Source: Candidatus Rokuibacteriota bacterium (GTDB lineage Bacteria > Methylomirabilota > Methylomirabilia > Rokubacteriales > CSP1-6). From it: a stretch of DNA of 63,863 bases. Both the position numbers and the translations under genes were made by a program. The DNA is taken from NCBI GenBank assembly GCA_016188005.1, contig JACPIQ010000027.1, positions 1 to 63,863 on the forward strand. The letters run 5' to 3'. This document shows positions 43,024 through 51,854 of the stretch, piece by piece; positions within the stretch are counted from its first letter, which is position 1; each line of letters begins with the position of its first letter. Under the pieces are notes generated by a model. It did not search any database, was not told the origin of the DNA, and saw nothing but the letters and a program-made list of their open reading frames with translations.

Positions 43024-43812
43024 ATGCCCATCGACGCCCGCCACCCGAAGGAGATCCGGGCTGACATCCGCCGGGGCGCCCTCACCGGCGTCACCGCCGG
43101 GCTGGCGCCGGGATTCGTCCAGGCGAATCTCGCGGTCCTGCCCAAGGAGAGCGCCTACGACTTCCTCCTCTTCTGCCAGCGCAACCCGCGCCCGTGCCCG
43201 CTCATCGAGGTGACGGATCCGGGCTCCCCCGAGCCGGTCGGGGCGGCGCCGGGGGCCGATCTGAGGACGGACATCCCGCGGTACCGCATCTACAAGGACG
43301 GCGTCCTCGCCGACGAGGTCACCGACATCACGCCCTTCTGGCGCGATGACTTCGTGTCTTTCCTCCTCGGCTGCTCCTTCACCTTCGAGTGGGCGCTGCT
43401 GGACGCCGGGATCCCGCTCCGCCACATCGAGGAGGGGAAGAACGTCGCCATGTGGAAGACCTCGATCGCGTGCCGGCCGGCCGGACGCTTCCACGGCCCT
43501 GTGGTCGTCTCCATGCGGCCGATCCCGCAGGCGATGCTCGCCAGGGCCGTGACGGCCTCGGCACGCTTCCCCGGGGCCCACGGCGCGCCCATCCAGGTGG
43601 GGGATCCCGCCGCCCTGGGCATTGCCGACGTGACGAAGCCCGACTGGGGCGACTTCGTCGGCATCCGGCCGGGTGAGGTCCCCGTGTTCTGGGCGTGCGG
43701 GGTGACGCCGCAGGCCGTGGCGCTGGCCTCGAAGCCCGCCTTGATGATCACCCATAGCCCGGGGCACATGTTCATCACGGACCTGCCGAACCATGCCCTG
43801 GCCGTGATCTAG
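43024..43812 (+). CDS. DUF1445 putative hydro-lyase (YcsI/D-glutamate cyclase family)
   Basis: A 262-residue protein with the family blocks RGALTGVTAGLAPGFVQANL, FLLGCSFTFEWALLDAGIP, VVVSMRPIPQAM and ITHSPGHMFITDLPN. Members are found with the 5-oxoprolinase genes in many bacteria; some relatives are D-glutamate cyclases that make 5-oxo-D-proline. It lies four bases before pxpB, which supports a shared role in oxoproline handling. Catalytic residues are not obvious from sequence alone. Confidence 0.88.
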   Translation: MPIDARHPKEIRADIRRGALTGVTAGLAPGFVQANLAVLPKESAYDFLLFCQRNPRPCPLIEVTDPGSPEPVGAAPGADLRTDIPRYRIYKDGVLADEVTDITPFWRDDFVSFLLGCSFTFEWALLDAGIPLRHIEEGKNVAMWKTSIACRPAGRFHGPVVVSMRPIPQAMLARAVTASARFPGAHGAPIQVGDPAALGIADVTKPDWGDFVGIRPGEVPVFWACGVTPQAVALASKPALMITHSPGHMFITDLPNHALAVI

Positions 43813-43816
43813 CGGG

Positions 43817-44692
43817 GTGCCCGTGGTCACCCGTCCCGAGCCGCGCTTCCTGCCCTGCGGCGACCTGGCCGTGTCGGTGGAGCTGGGGGACGAGATCAGC
43901 CGGGAGGTCAACGCCCGCGTCCTGGCGCTCGAGTACCTGATCCGGCAGACGGGGCTGGCGGGCGTCAGCGAGACCGTCCCGTCGTTCCGGTCGCTGCTCG
44001 TCTACTACGACCCGCTCGTCGTCGGCTTCGACGCCCTGTGCGCGGCGCTCCGCGGGCTCGCGGCCGAGGCGCGGCCCGATGTGCTGCCGCCGGCCCGGAC
44101 GGTGGAGCTGCCGTGCTGCTACGGCGGCGAGCTGGGCTTCGAGCTGGAGGCCGCCGCGGCGAAGCTCGGGCTCGCCCCTGACGAGGTGGCACGGCTGCAC
44201 GCCTCGGCGGACTACTACGTCTTCTTCGTCGGGTTCACGCCGGGGCTCCCGTACATGACGGGCATGCCGGAGCGGCTCACCATCCCGCGGCTTCCGACCC
44301 CCCGCACCAACACGCCTCCCGGAAGCGTCGGCATCGGCGGCACCCAGTGCTGCATCTACTCCGTCGAGAGCCCCGGCGGCTTCTGGGTGCTCGGACGCAC
44401 CCCGCTGCGGCTCTACGATCCGGCCGCGCCCGATCCGATCCTGCTCCGTGCGGGGGACCGGGTGCGCTTCCGCCTCATCGACCGGGCCGAGTTCGACGCC
44501 ATCGCCGCCCAGGTGGCCGCCGGCACGTATGGACAGCGGAGCGGGCAGGGCGAGCCGAGGCGTGCCGCACGGCCAGGCGAGCGGATATGGGAGTCCCCCG
44601 AGCAGAGCGGGCAGGGCGAGCCGGGGCGTGTCGCACGGCGAGGCGAGCGGATATGGGAGTCCCCCGAGCAGAGCGAGGAGGGGGCGCGGTGA
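43817..44692 (+). CDS. pxpB: 5-oxoprolinase subunit B (KipI family), repeat-extended C-terminus
   Basis: A 291-residue protein whose first 240 residues form a normal PxpB/KipI domain: RFLPCGDLAVSVELGDEISR, FVGFTPGLPYMTGMPERL, and PRTNTPPGSVGIGGTQCCIY. With PxpA and PxpC it opens 5-oxoproline in an ATP-dependent way. Residues from about 243 are a tandem pair of a 22-residue unit (GERIWESPEQSGQGEP) coded by a 66-base repeat, absent from typical family members. The stop overlaps pxpC as GTGA. The GTG start is four bases after the DUF1445 gene. Confidence 0.9.
   Translation: MPVVTRPEPRFLPCGDLAVSVELGDEISREVNARVLALEYLIRQTGLAGVSETVPSFRSLLVYYDPLVVGFDALCAALRGLAAEARPDVLPPARTVELPCCYGGELGFELEAAAAKLGLAPDEVARLHASADYYVFFVGFTPGLPYMTGMPERLTIPRLPTPRTNTPPGSVGIGGTQCCIYSVESPGGFWVLGRTPLRLYDPAAPDPILLRAGDRVRFRLIDRAEFDAIAAQVAAGTYGQRSGQGEPRRAARPGERIWESPEQSGQGEPGRVARRGERIWESPEQSEEGAR
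44541..44672. repeat. 66 bp tandem repeat inside the 3' end of pxpB
   Basis: Two consecutive 66-base units, beginning at 44541 and 44607, with few differences and kept in frame as 22 codons each. The end runs into GAGGAGGGGG, the ribosome site for pxpC. The same 66-base period occurs upstream of hom (27230-27331), and both units share an ATG-CCCC-GAGC-AGCG-like core. Confidence 0.85.
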
Positions 44693-45627
44693 GCCGGCTG
44701 GGCATCCGCGAGGCCGGACCGTTCACGACCGTGCAGGATCTGGGGCGGCCCGGCTACCTCCGCGTGGGCATCCCGCCCTCGGGCCCCATGGACCGCGAGG
44801 CCTTCGTCCTCGCCAACCGCCTCGTGGGCAACGCGGACGGGGTGGCGGCGCTGGAGTCCACGTACAGCGGGCCACGCGTCGAGTTCGCCGATGACCGGAT
44901 CGTGGCGATCACGGGGGCCGACATGCCCGTCACGGTGGACGGCGTGGCGGCCCCGCGCTGGGAAGCGTTCCCCGTCCGGGCGGGCACAGTGCTCCGCCTC
45001 GGGGCGGCCCGCTGGGGCGTGCGCTGCTATCTCTCGGTCTCGGGCGGCATCGACACCCCCCCAGCCCTGGGCTCGCGGGCCACCTACGTGCGCGGCCGGC
45101 TGGGGGGACTCGCGGGGCGTACCCTCGAGCGGGGTGACTCGCTGCCGCTCGGGCCGCCGGGCGCCGGCCGGCCGGCCCGGCTGCGGCGCGAGCGCATCCC
45201 CGACTACTCCGTGGAGCCCGAGGTCCACGTGGTGCTCGGGCCCCAGGAGGACCGGTTCACCGCGGCCGGGATCGGCGCCTTCCTCGAGGGGCCCTACGAG
45301 ATGCTGCAGCAGTCGGACCGCATGGGCGCGCGCCTCCGCGGCCCGCGCATCGCGCACACGAGCGGCCACGACATCGTCTCCGACGGCGTGGCGCTGGGCG
45401 GCATCCAGGTCATCGGCGAAGGGCAGCCCATCGTGCTACTCGTGGACCGGCAGTCCACGGGGGGGTATACCAAGATCGCCACAGTGTGCTCCTTCGACAT
45501 CGGGAGGGTGGGGCAGGTGAAGCCCGGGCAGCGGCTCCGCTTCCGCCGCGTCTCGGTGGGGGAGGCCCACGCGTTGCTCGGCGCGCGGCGCCAGGAGCTC
45601 GCCGCCGCCACGGAGCCCGCGAGATAG
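44689..45627 (+). CDS. pxpC: 5-oxoprolinase subunit C (biotin-dependent carboxyltransferase-like, KipA family)
   Basis: A 312-residue protein with IREAGPFTTVQDLGRPGYLR, GIPPSGPMDREAFVLANRLV and, toward the end, SDGVALGGIQVIGEGQPIVL and DRQSTGGYTKIATVCSFDIG, all typical of the PxpC/KipA and allophanate-hydrolase C-terminal fold. It partners PxpB, whose gene it overlaps. The GTG start has GAGGAGGGGG just upstream, so the ribosome site is inside the pxpB repeat. Confidence 0.93.
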   Translation: MSRLGIREAGPFTTVQDLGRPGYLRVGIPPSGPMDREAFVLANRLVGNADGVAALESTYSGPRVEFADDRIVAITGADMPVTVDGVAAPRWEAFPVRAGTVLRLGAARWGVRCYLSVSGGIDTPPALGSRATYVRGRLGGLAGRTLERGDSLPLGPPGAGRPARLRRERIPDYSVEPEVHVVLGPQEDRFTAAGIGAFLEGPYEMLQQSDRMGARLRGPRIAHTSGHDIVSDGVALGGIQVIGEGQPIVLLVDRQSTGGYTKIATVCSFDIGRVGQVKPGQRLRFRRVSVGEAHALLGARRQELAAATEPAR

Positions 45628-45637
45628 GGAGGCCATC

Positions 45638-46963
45638 ATGCTCGAGCACGAGATCGGCGACTACACGGCCAAGACCCCGCGCTCGCGCGCCCTCTTCGAG
45701 GAGGCGCTGCGGGTGATGCCGGGCGGCAACAGCCGGACCACGACCTTCTTCGACCCGTACCCCTTCTACATCAGCCGGGGGTCCGGGGCGCGGATCTGGG
45801 ACGCCGACGGGGTCGAGCGGCTCGACTTCAACGGCAACTACACGAGCCTCATCCTGGGCCACGCCAACCCCGCCGTCGTCCGGGCGATCCAGGAGCAGGC
45901 GACCCGCGGCATGTGCTTTCCCGGTCCCAGCGAGCAGGAGATCCGGCTCGCCGAGATCCTGACGGCGCGCATCCCGAGCATGGAGGTCATCCGCTTCGCC
46001 AACTCGGGCACCGAGGCCACCATGCACGCCATCCGGGTGGCGCGCGCGTCCACGGGCCGGAGCAGGATCGCCAAGTTCGAGGGCGCCTATCACGGCACCC
46101 ATGACTGGGTGCTCGTGAGCGTCTCGCCCGACCCGGCCCAGGCCGGCTCACGGAAGCGCCCGAAGTCCGTGGCCTGGTCGGCGGGGATTCCCCCCGCGGT
46201 GCTCAAGCACGTGGTGGTGCTCCCCTGGAACGATCTCGCCGCCTGCACCGCGATTCTCGAGAAGCACGCCGCGGAGCTGGCCGCGCTCATCATCGACCCG
46301 ATGCTGGCCAACGCCGGGATGATCCCCGCCGGCGAGGGGTTCCTCGAGGGGCTCAGGGCGGCGACGAGCCGCCTCGGCATCCTCCTCATCTTCGACGAGG
46401 TCATATCCTTCCGGGTCGCGCGGGGAGGGGCCCAGGAGCGCTTCGGGGTCCGCCCCGACCTCACCACGCTGGGCAAGATCATCGGCGGCGGCCTGGCCGT
46501 CGGCGCCTTCGGCGGGCGGGCGGAGGTGATGAACTTCTACGATCCGCGCGGCGGCCGGGGGCGCATCAACCACGGCGGCACCTTCAACGCCAACCCGCTC
46601 ACGATGGCGGGGGGAGTGGCCACCCTGGAGCAGCTCACCCCGGAGGCCTATGCGCGGCTCGACGCCCTGGGCGATCGGTTGCGGGACGGCGTGAGGCGGA
46701 TGCTCCAGCGCAAGAAGCGCCCGGGGCAGGTGACCGGCGCCGGCTCGCTCTTCTGGCTCCACTGGACGAAACGGCGGCTCGGCGACTTCCGCTCGGCGCG
46801 GCCGGAGGACCCGAGGGCGCCGATGCGCCTGTTCATGGGGCTCGTCAACGAGGGCGTGCTCATGTCGCAGCGCGGGCTCGGCGCCTGCTCGCTGGCCATG
46901 AGCGAGGCCGACGTGGACCGGTTCGTCGAGGCGCTGGGCCGCGTCCTCGACCGGGAGAGCTAG
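45638..46963 (+). CDS. class III aminotransferase, glutamate-1-semialdehyde aminomutase-like
   Basis: A 441-residue fold-I PLP enzyme: RVMPGGNSRTTTFFDPYPFY, SGTEATMHAIRVARASTGR, IFDEVISFRVARGG, and PLP-lysine K280 in TTLGKIIGGGLAVGAFGG. The overall pattern is close to HemL-type aminomutases, but placement after pxpABC-type genes and differences in the first third point to an amino-acid or omega-aminotransferase instead. GGGAGG precedes the ATG. It could feed or use glutamate derived from oxoproline; this is inference. Confidence 0.85.
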   Translation: MLEHEIGDYTAKTPRSRALFEEALRVMPGGNSRTTTFFDPYPFYISRGSGARIWDADGVERLDFNGNYTSLILGHANPAVVRAIQEQATRGMCFPGPSEQEIRLAEILTARIPSMEVIRFANSGTEATMHAIRVARASTGRSRIAKFEGAYHGTHDWVLVSVSPDPAQAGSRKRPKSVAWSAGIPPAVLKHVVVLPWNDLAACTAILEKHAAELAALIIDPMLANAGMIPAGEGFLEGLRAATSRLGILLIFDEVISFRVARGGAQERFGVRPDLTTLGKIIGGGLAVGAFGGRAEVMNFYDPRGGRGRINHGGTFNANPLTMAGGVATLEQLTPEAYARLDALGDRLRDGVRRMLQRKKRPGQVTGAGSLFWLHWTKRRLGDFRSARPEDPRAPMRLFMGLVNEGVLMSQRGLGACSLAMSEADVDRFVEALGRVLDRES

Positions 46964-47000
46964 TGCGGACCGCCGCCAGCGCCGGGGCGCTCACCCGTCC

Positions 47001-47837
47001 ATGCGCGTGACGTTCTGGGGCGTGCGCGGGTCCGTCCCGAGCCCGGGGCTGTCCACCCTGCGCTACGGCGGCAACACCTCCTGCCTCACGGTCGACTGCA
47101 ATCCCGGCCGAAGGCTCGTGCTGGATGCCGGCACCGGGATCCGGGCGCTGGGCCGGGTGCTGGAGGGGGGGACGGAACCGATCGTCCTCCTCCTCTCCCA
47201 CACCCACTGGGACCACATCCAGGGCTTTCCGTTCTTCGAGCCCATCTACCAGCGAGACCGGGTCATCGACGTCTTCGCCCCGGCGAACAGTCATAGCATG
47301 CTCTGCGGGCTCGTCGAGCAGATGGACGGGTTCCGCTTCCCGGTGACGCCGGATCGCCTCCCGTCCCGGATCAGCTGTATCACCGCGGACCACATGGCCA
47401 TCCTCCGCGGGCGCGGGTTCGACATCGCCCGGATCGCGACCAACCACCCGGGGGGCGGCTGGGGCTACCGGATCGCGAGCGAGGGGCGGTCGGTCGTGTA
47501 CCTCACCGACAACGAGCTCGAGCCCCCGCCCCCCGAGACCACGACGCGCGAGCAGTTCGCGGAGTTCTGCCGGGGGGCTGACGTGCTGATCCACGACGCT
47601 CAGTACCTCGAGAGCGACATGGGGCGCAAGCACGGCTGGGGCCACAGCGTGGTGAGTCACGCCTGCCGGCTCGCCGTCGCTGCCCAGGTGAAGCACCTGG
47701 TCCTCTACCACCACGATCCCGAGCGGGACGACGCGGAGATCGACGCCATCCAGGACGACGCGCGGGCGTGGCTCGAGCGGGCCGGCGCGCGGACGCGGTG
47801 CAGCGCCGCCTTCGAGGGGTTGATCCTCGACGTCTGA
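47001..47837 (+). CDS. MBL fold metallo-hydrolase
   Basis: A 278-residue metallo-beta-lactamase fold protein. The metal motif SHTHWDH gives H67, H69, D71 and H72; further ligands are expected in NHPGGGWGYRI, LTDNELEP and LYHHDPERDD. The N-terminus MRVTFWGVRGSVPSPG marks the subgroup related to RNase Z-like or cyclic-nucleotide phosphodiesterase proteins often encoded near signalling genes. Substrate not predictable. Confidence 0.88.
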   Translation: MRVTFWGVRGSVPSPGLSTLRYGGNTSCLTVDCNPGRRLVLDAGTGIRALGRVLEGGTEPIVLLLSHTHWDHIQGFPFFEPIYQRDRVIDVFAPANSHSMLCGLVEQMDGFRFPVTPDRLPSRISCITADHMAILRGRGFDIARIATNHPGGGWGYRIASEGRSVVYLTDNELEPPPPETTTREQFAEFCRGADVLIHDAQYLESDMGRKHGWGHSVVSHACRLAVAAQVKHLVLYHHDPERDDAEIDAIQDDARAWLERAGARTRCSAAFEGLILDV

Positions 47838-47872
47838 GTCCGGGCCGCCGCGCGACGGGCCGCGGGGCCGGC

Positions 47873-47910
47873 TAGCAGGATGCGGGACAACTCCGTGCAG
47901 CAGCCTGCTA
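47873..47910. terminator. hairpin between convergent MBL and SDR genes
   Basis: Eleven-base arms (47873-47883 and 47900-47910) match at ten positions around a 16-base centre. The right arm contains the SDR stop codon. It would end both converging transcripts. It resembles small dispersed palindromes seen at gene ends, but no second copy was found in the window. Confidence 0.5.
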
Positions 47911-48681
47911 CGCCATGGCGCCGCCGTCCACCGTGTAGAGGCCGCCGGTGATGAAGGCGGCGCCCGGGCTGCACAGGAAGGCCACCAGCTCGGCCACCTC
48001 TCCGGGCGTCCCGTAGCGCCGCAGGGGGATCGTGGCCTCGAACCGCCGCCGCGCTCCCTCCTCGTCCCTGGCGTTGAAGCCAACGTGGAGATCGTGCGCC
48101 ATGGCCGTCTCGATGGGAGCGGGACAGATGGCGTTCACGCGGATGCCGTGGCGCGCCAGCTCCAGGGCGGCGGTGCGCGTGAGCCCCACCACGGCGTGCT
48201 TGCTGGCCGTGTAGGCCACCAGGCCCGGAGTCCCCCGCATCCCCGAGATCGAGGCGGTGTTGACGATGGCGCCGCCGCCCCGCGCCCGGATCGCCGGCGC
48301 CACGGAGCGGAGCCCGAGCCACACGCCCTTGAGGTTGACCGCGATCACGCGGTCGAAGACGTCCTCGGGGTACTCCACCAGCGGCGCGACGGCGCCGAGC
48401 ACGCCCGCGTTGTTGAAGAAGCAGTCGATGCCGCCCCAGCGCTCGACCGCGGCGGCGACATAGCGCTGGACGTCGGCGGCCCGGGTGACGTCGGCCTCCA
48501 CGGTGAGCGCTTCCCCGCCCGCGCGCGTCACGGCCCGGGCGCTCTCGTCGAGGCCCGCCGTTGCCAGATCCACCAGCGCGACGCGCGCGCCCTCGGTCGC
48601 GAAGCGCACCGCGGCGGCCCGGCCGATGCCGCCGCCGCCGCCCGTGATGACGACCACCTTGCCCTCGAAGCCCCTGGCCAT
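47908..48681 (-). CDS. SDR family oxidoreductase
   Basis: A 257-residue classical short-chain dehydrogenase: cofactor motif TGGGGGIGRA (about residues 13-22), FNNAGVLGAVAP, SISGMRGTPG with the catalytic serine, and YTASKHAVVGL with the YxxxK pair. C-terminal FLCSPGAAFITGGLYTVDGG is characteristic. GGGGGGAG precedes the ATG at 48681. It is divergent from pxpA. Substrate unknown. Confidence 0.92.
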   Translation of the reverse strand: MARGFEGKVVVITGGGGGIGRAAAVRFATEGARVALVDLATAGLDESARAVTRAGGEALTVEADVTRAADVQRYVAAAVERWGGIDCFFNNAGVLGAVAPLVEYPEDVFDRVIAVNLKGVWLGLRSVAPAIRARGGGAIVNTASISGMRGTPGLVAYTASKHAVVGLTRTAALELARHGIRVNAICPAPIETAMAHDLHVGFNARDEEGARRRFEATIPLRRYGTPGEVAELVAFLCSPGAAFITGGLYTVDGGAMA

Positions 48682-48856
48682 GTCGCTCCCCCCCTGTGAC
48701 GCGGTCACTGCCCCTCGCGGGACTCTAGCACGGGTGGTGCCGGCGCCGCCGCCAGGGCCCCGCGGTGTTCCGCGCTGCGCGGCGCCGCTCCCGGCGAGTT
48801 AGAATCGTCACACGGGAGAGGCCGTCGACCCAGGAACTGAGAAAGGAGCCGCCGCC

Positions 48857-49630
48857 ATGGCGAAGAGCATCGACCTCAACTGCGACATGGGGGAGTCCTA
48901 CGGGCGCTGGACGCTCGGGGCCGACGAGGCCGTCATGCCGTTCATCACCTCGGCGAACGTGGCCTGCGGCTTCCACGGCGGCGATCCCCACGTGATCCGC
49001 AAGACCGTGGAGCTGGCGCTCAGGCACAACGTGGCCGTGGGCTCGCACCCGGGGCTGCCCGACCTCATCGGCTTCGGGCGGCGGAAGCTGGAGGTCACGC
49101 CGCAGGAAGTGCGCGACTACATGTGCTACCAGACCGGCGCGCTGCGGGAATACCTCCGGGTGGCCGGCGCCGAGCTGCAGCACGTCAAGCCCCACGGGGT
49201 CCTCTACAACATGATGGAGGCCGACGAGGCCCTGGCGGCGGCGGCGGGGCAAGCGGCCATGGAGTCCGGGCTCATCCTGATGACGCTGGCGTCTGGCAAG
49301 TACGACGCCACCTGCCGCAAGCTGGGCGCCCGTGTGGCCTCGGAGGGCTTCGCCGATCGCACCTACAACGTGGACGGCACGCTCACCTCGCGGAAGATTG
49401 CCGGCTCCGTCATCACGGATCCTGCCAAGGCCGCCGCCCAGGCGGTGAAGATGGCCATGGAAGGAAAGGTGCGGACCCTCGACGGCGTCGAGATCGACAT
49501 CTCCGTGCAGACCATCTGCTGCCACGGCGACACCCCCGGGGCCGACCGGAACGTGCGGGCGGTGCGCGAGGCACTGGAGAAGGCGGGCTGCCAGGTGAAG
49601 CCGCTGCGCCACTGGCTGCCCCTGCCTTGA
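48857..49630 (+). CDS. pxpA: 5-oxoprolinase subunit A (LamB/YcsF family)
   Basis: A 257-residue PxpA: DLNCDMGESYGRW, NVACGFHGGDPHVIRKTV, VGSHPGLPDLIGFGRR and QTICCHGDTPGADRNV, which carry the conserved metal or ATP-site acids and histidines. It completes the ATP-dependent 5-oxoprolinase with PxpB and PxpC, coded 3.2 kb upstream on the same strand. TAGAAT at 48800-48805 could be its -10 element. An A/G-rich stretch (GAAAGGAG) gives a good ribosome site. Confidence 0.95.
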   Translation: MAKSIDLNCDMGESYGRWTLGADEAVMPFITSANVACGFHGGDPHVIRKTVELALRHNVAVGSHPGLPDLIGFGRRKLEVTPQEVRDYMCYQTGALREYLRVAGAELQHVKPHGVLYNMMEADEALAAAAGQAAMESGLILMTLASGKYDATCRKLGARVASEGFADRTYNVDGTLTSRKIAGSVITDPAKAAAQAVKMAMEGKVRTLDGVEIDISVQTICCHGDTPGADRNVRAVREALEKAGCQVKPLRHWLPLP

Positions 49631-49713
49631 GTGTTCGCCCTGGCCGCCGCTCCTGTGCATAATGGAGCGAGACGGCCGCGCGCCGTCCCATCCGCTCGCA
49701 GGGAGGATCTCAC

Positions 49714-50148
49714 ATGAACCGTGCATGGCAGCGCGTGACCAGCTGGGGGACCGTCATCGGCTTCGCGGCCGCGCTCTCGGGCTGCGCTTCGGCGGAGCGC
49801 CCGAACGTCTACGCCTACCCGAAGAAGGGCCAGACGGCCGAGCAGCAGTCGCGGGACACGATGGAGTGCCAGGCCTGGGCCAAGCAGCAGTCGGGCTTCG
49901 ACCCGGCGATGGACACCGCCAAGGGCGCCGGCGTCGGCGCCGTGCTCGGCGCCCTCGGCGGGGCCGCCGCGGGTGCTGCCATCGGCGCGGCCACCGGGAG
50001 CCCGGGCACGGGAGCGGCGATCGGGGCGGCGGCAGGCGGCATCGGCGGGGCCGCCACCGGCGGGACCTACAACTACTCCAAGTCGAAGGGCGGGTACGAC
50101 CAGGCCTTCGGCGCCTGCATGGGCGGCCGCGGCTACTCCACTCGCTGA
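49714..50148 (+). CDS. glycine-zipper lipoprotein
   Basis: A 144-residue predicted lipoprotein with C24 after LSG as the lipidation site. KKGQTAEQQSRDTMECQAWA and QQSGFDP precede a glycine-zipper region (about 68-115) rich in GxxxG steps, expected to form tightly packed helices in or at the outer membrane. Two further cysteines (in MECQAW and GACMGG) flank the zipper. CATAAT at 49658-49663 may be a -10 box. Function unknown; related proteins are envelope-stress or structural lipoproteins. Confidence 0.8.
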   Translation: MNRAWQRVTSWGTVIGFAAALSGCASAERPNVYAYPKKGQTAEQQSRDTMECQAWAKQQSGFDPAMDTAKGAGVGAVLGALGGAAAGAAIGAATGSPGTGAAIGAAAGGIGGAATGGTYNYSKSKGGYDQAFGACMGGRGYSTR

Positions 50149-50251
50149 GATCCGATGGCCCGACCCCCCGGCGAGTTGCGTGGCCGGGGAGCGGCGCCGC
50201 GCGCCGGCCCGCGCGGGTGGCTCGTCGCCCGCTGTCGGGCCGCACTCGCGC

Positions 50252-50280
50252 TTTACCTGCCGCTCCCGCTCGATTAAGAT
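50252..50280 (+). promoter_or_regulatory. gcv operon promoter
   Basis: TTTACC and TAAGAT separated by 17 bases, with the -10 ending 15 bases before the gcvT ATG. The leader would be about ten bases, so there is no room for a glycine riboswitch. Confidence 0.6.
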
Positions 50281-50295
50281 GAGTCGGGTTTTCTC

Positions 50296-51414
50296 ATGAC
50301 CGCCTCCGCATCCACGTCCCCGCTCAAGCGCACGCCGCTGTTCGACGTCCACGTCGAGGCGGGAGCGAAGCTGGTGCCCTTCGGCGGCTGGGAGATGCCG
50401 GTGCAGTACTCGAGCATCATCGAGGAGCACCGCGCGGTGCGCGGGGCCGCGGGGCTCTTCGACATCAGCCACATGGGCGAGCTCGAGGTGCGCGGGCCCC
50501 GGGCGCTGACGGTGGTGCAACGGCTCACCACCAACGACGCCGCGGCGCTCGCCGAGGGCCAGGTCCAGTACACGCTCCTGTGCGATCCGGAGGGCGGGAT
50601 CGTGGACGATCTCACGCTCTACCGGCTCGGGTCCGAGCATTTCATGCTGACGGTCAACGCCGCCAACACCGCCAAGGACTGGGCGTGGGTCACGGCGCAG
50701 GGCGCGGAGGTCGAGTGGCGCGACCTGAGCCAGGAGACCGCCCTCCTGGCGGTGCAGGGGCCCGCGGCCGAGGCCCTCGTCGGAGGACTCGCGGACCGTG
50801 ACGTCACGGGCGTCGCCTACTACCACTTCGCCCGGGGCGCGGTGGCCGGCGTGCCGACCCTTATCTCCCGCACGGGGTACACGGGGGAGGACGGCTTCGA
50901 GCTCTACGTGGCGGCCGGGGACGCGGAGCGGCTGTGGCACGCCCTCATGGAGGCCGGTCGGCCCCACGGCCTCCGTCCCATCGGGCTCGGCGCCCGCGAC
51001 ACGCTCAGGCTCGAGATGCGCTACGCGCTCTACGGCAACGACATCGATCACAGCACGAGCCCGCTGGAGGCCGGGCTCGGCTGGGTGGTCAAGCCGGCCA
51101 AGGGGGAGTTCGTCGGCCGGGGGGCCATCGAGGCCCTGCGGGCGCGCGGCCTCACGCGAAAGCTCGTGGGCTTCGAGATGATCGAGCGCGCGGTGCCGCG
51201 GCACGGCTACCGGCTCCTCAGAGCCGGCGCCCCCGTCGGCGCCGTCACCTCCGGCTCCTTCGCGCCGAGCCTCGAGCGCGGCATCGGCATGGGCTACGTC
51301 CGGGCGGGCCTCGCCGCGATCGGCACCGAGATCGACGTCGAGATCCGCGGCGCATCCCACCCGGCGCGCGTCGCGCGCACGCCCTTTTGCCCGTCCCACA
51401 CCAAGAAGGCCTAG
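50296..51414 (+). CDS. gcvT: glycine cleavage system T protein (aminomethyltransferase)
   Basis: A 372-residue T protein that moves the methylene group from the H-protein arm to tetrahydrofolate, releasing ammonia. FGGWEMPVQYSSIIEEHRAV, GLFDISHMGELEV and YTGEDGFELYVAAGD are family blocks, and SPLEAGLGWVVKPAKGEFVG marks the C-terminal domain start. The length is normal. It is first in gcvT-gcvH-gcvPA. Confidence 0.96.
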   Translation: MTASASTSPLKRTPLFDVHVEAGAKLVPFGGWEMPVQYSSIIEEHRAVRGAAGLFDISHMGELEVRGPRALTVVQRLTTNDAAALAEGQVQYTLLCDPEGGIVDDLTLYRLGSEHFMLTVNAANTAKDWAWVTAQGAEVEWRDLSQETALLAVQGPAAEALVGGLADRDVTGVAYYHFARGAVAGVPTLISRTGYTGEDGFELYVAAGDAERLWHALMEAGRPHGLRPIGLGARDTLRLEMRYALYGNDIDHSTSPLEAGLGWVVKPAKGEFVGRGAIEALRARGLTRKLVGFEMIERAVPRHGYRLLRAGAPVGAVTSGSFAPSLERGIGMGYVRAGLAAIGTEIDVEIRGASHPARVARTPFCPSHTKKA

Positions 51415-51439
51415 CGGCCGCCAGTCCCAGGGAGGCGAG

Positions 51440-51832
51440 ATGTCCAACGTGCCGGCGGACCTCAAGTACACCAAGGAGCACGAGTGGGCGAAGATCGAGG
51501 GCGGACAGGCCCGCGTCGGCATCACGGCCTTCGCCCAGGAGCAGCTGGGGGACGTGGTCTTCGTCGAGCTGCCGAAGGTCGGAGCCAGGGTGACGGGCGC
51601 GAAGAGCTTCGGCGTCGTGGAGTCGGTGAAGGCCGTCTCGGATCTCTTCGCGCCCCTCTCCGGCGAGGTCGTCGAGGTCAATGTCGAGCTGACGAAGCAG
51701 CCGGAGACCGTGAACAGCGACCCGTATGGCCGGGGGTGGATGATCGTCGTGAAGCTGTCCAATCCCGCCGAGGCGGACGGCCTCCTGAGCGCCGAGGCGT
51801 ACGAGCAGCTCATCGCCGCCGCCGGCCACTGA
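51440..51832 (+). CDS. gcvH: glycine cleavage system H protein
   Basis: A 130-residue lipoyl carrier. The lipoylated lysine is K64 in GVVESVKAVSDLFAPLSG. DLKYTKEHEWAKIEGG and VNSDPYGRGWMIVVKL are typical of the N- and C-terminal parts. AGGGAGG precedes the ATG. It shuttles the aminomethyl group between P and T proteins. Confidence 0.97.
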   Translation: MSNVPADLKYTKEHEWAKIEGGQARVGITAFAQEQLGDVVFVELPKVGARVTGAKSFGVVESVKAVSDLFAPLSGEVVEVNVELTKQPETVNSDPYGRGWMIVVKLSNPAEADGLLSAEAYEQLIAAAGH

Positions 51833-51854
51833 GCGGACGCGGCGAGCCCCGGAC

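Noticed and set aside
50149-50295. Glycine riboswitch upstream of gcvT
   Set aside because: A good promoter lies only 15 bases before the ATG and no riboswitch consensus is visible in the gap.
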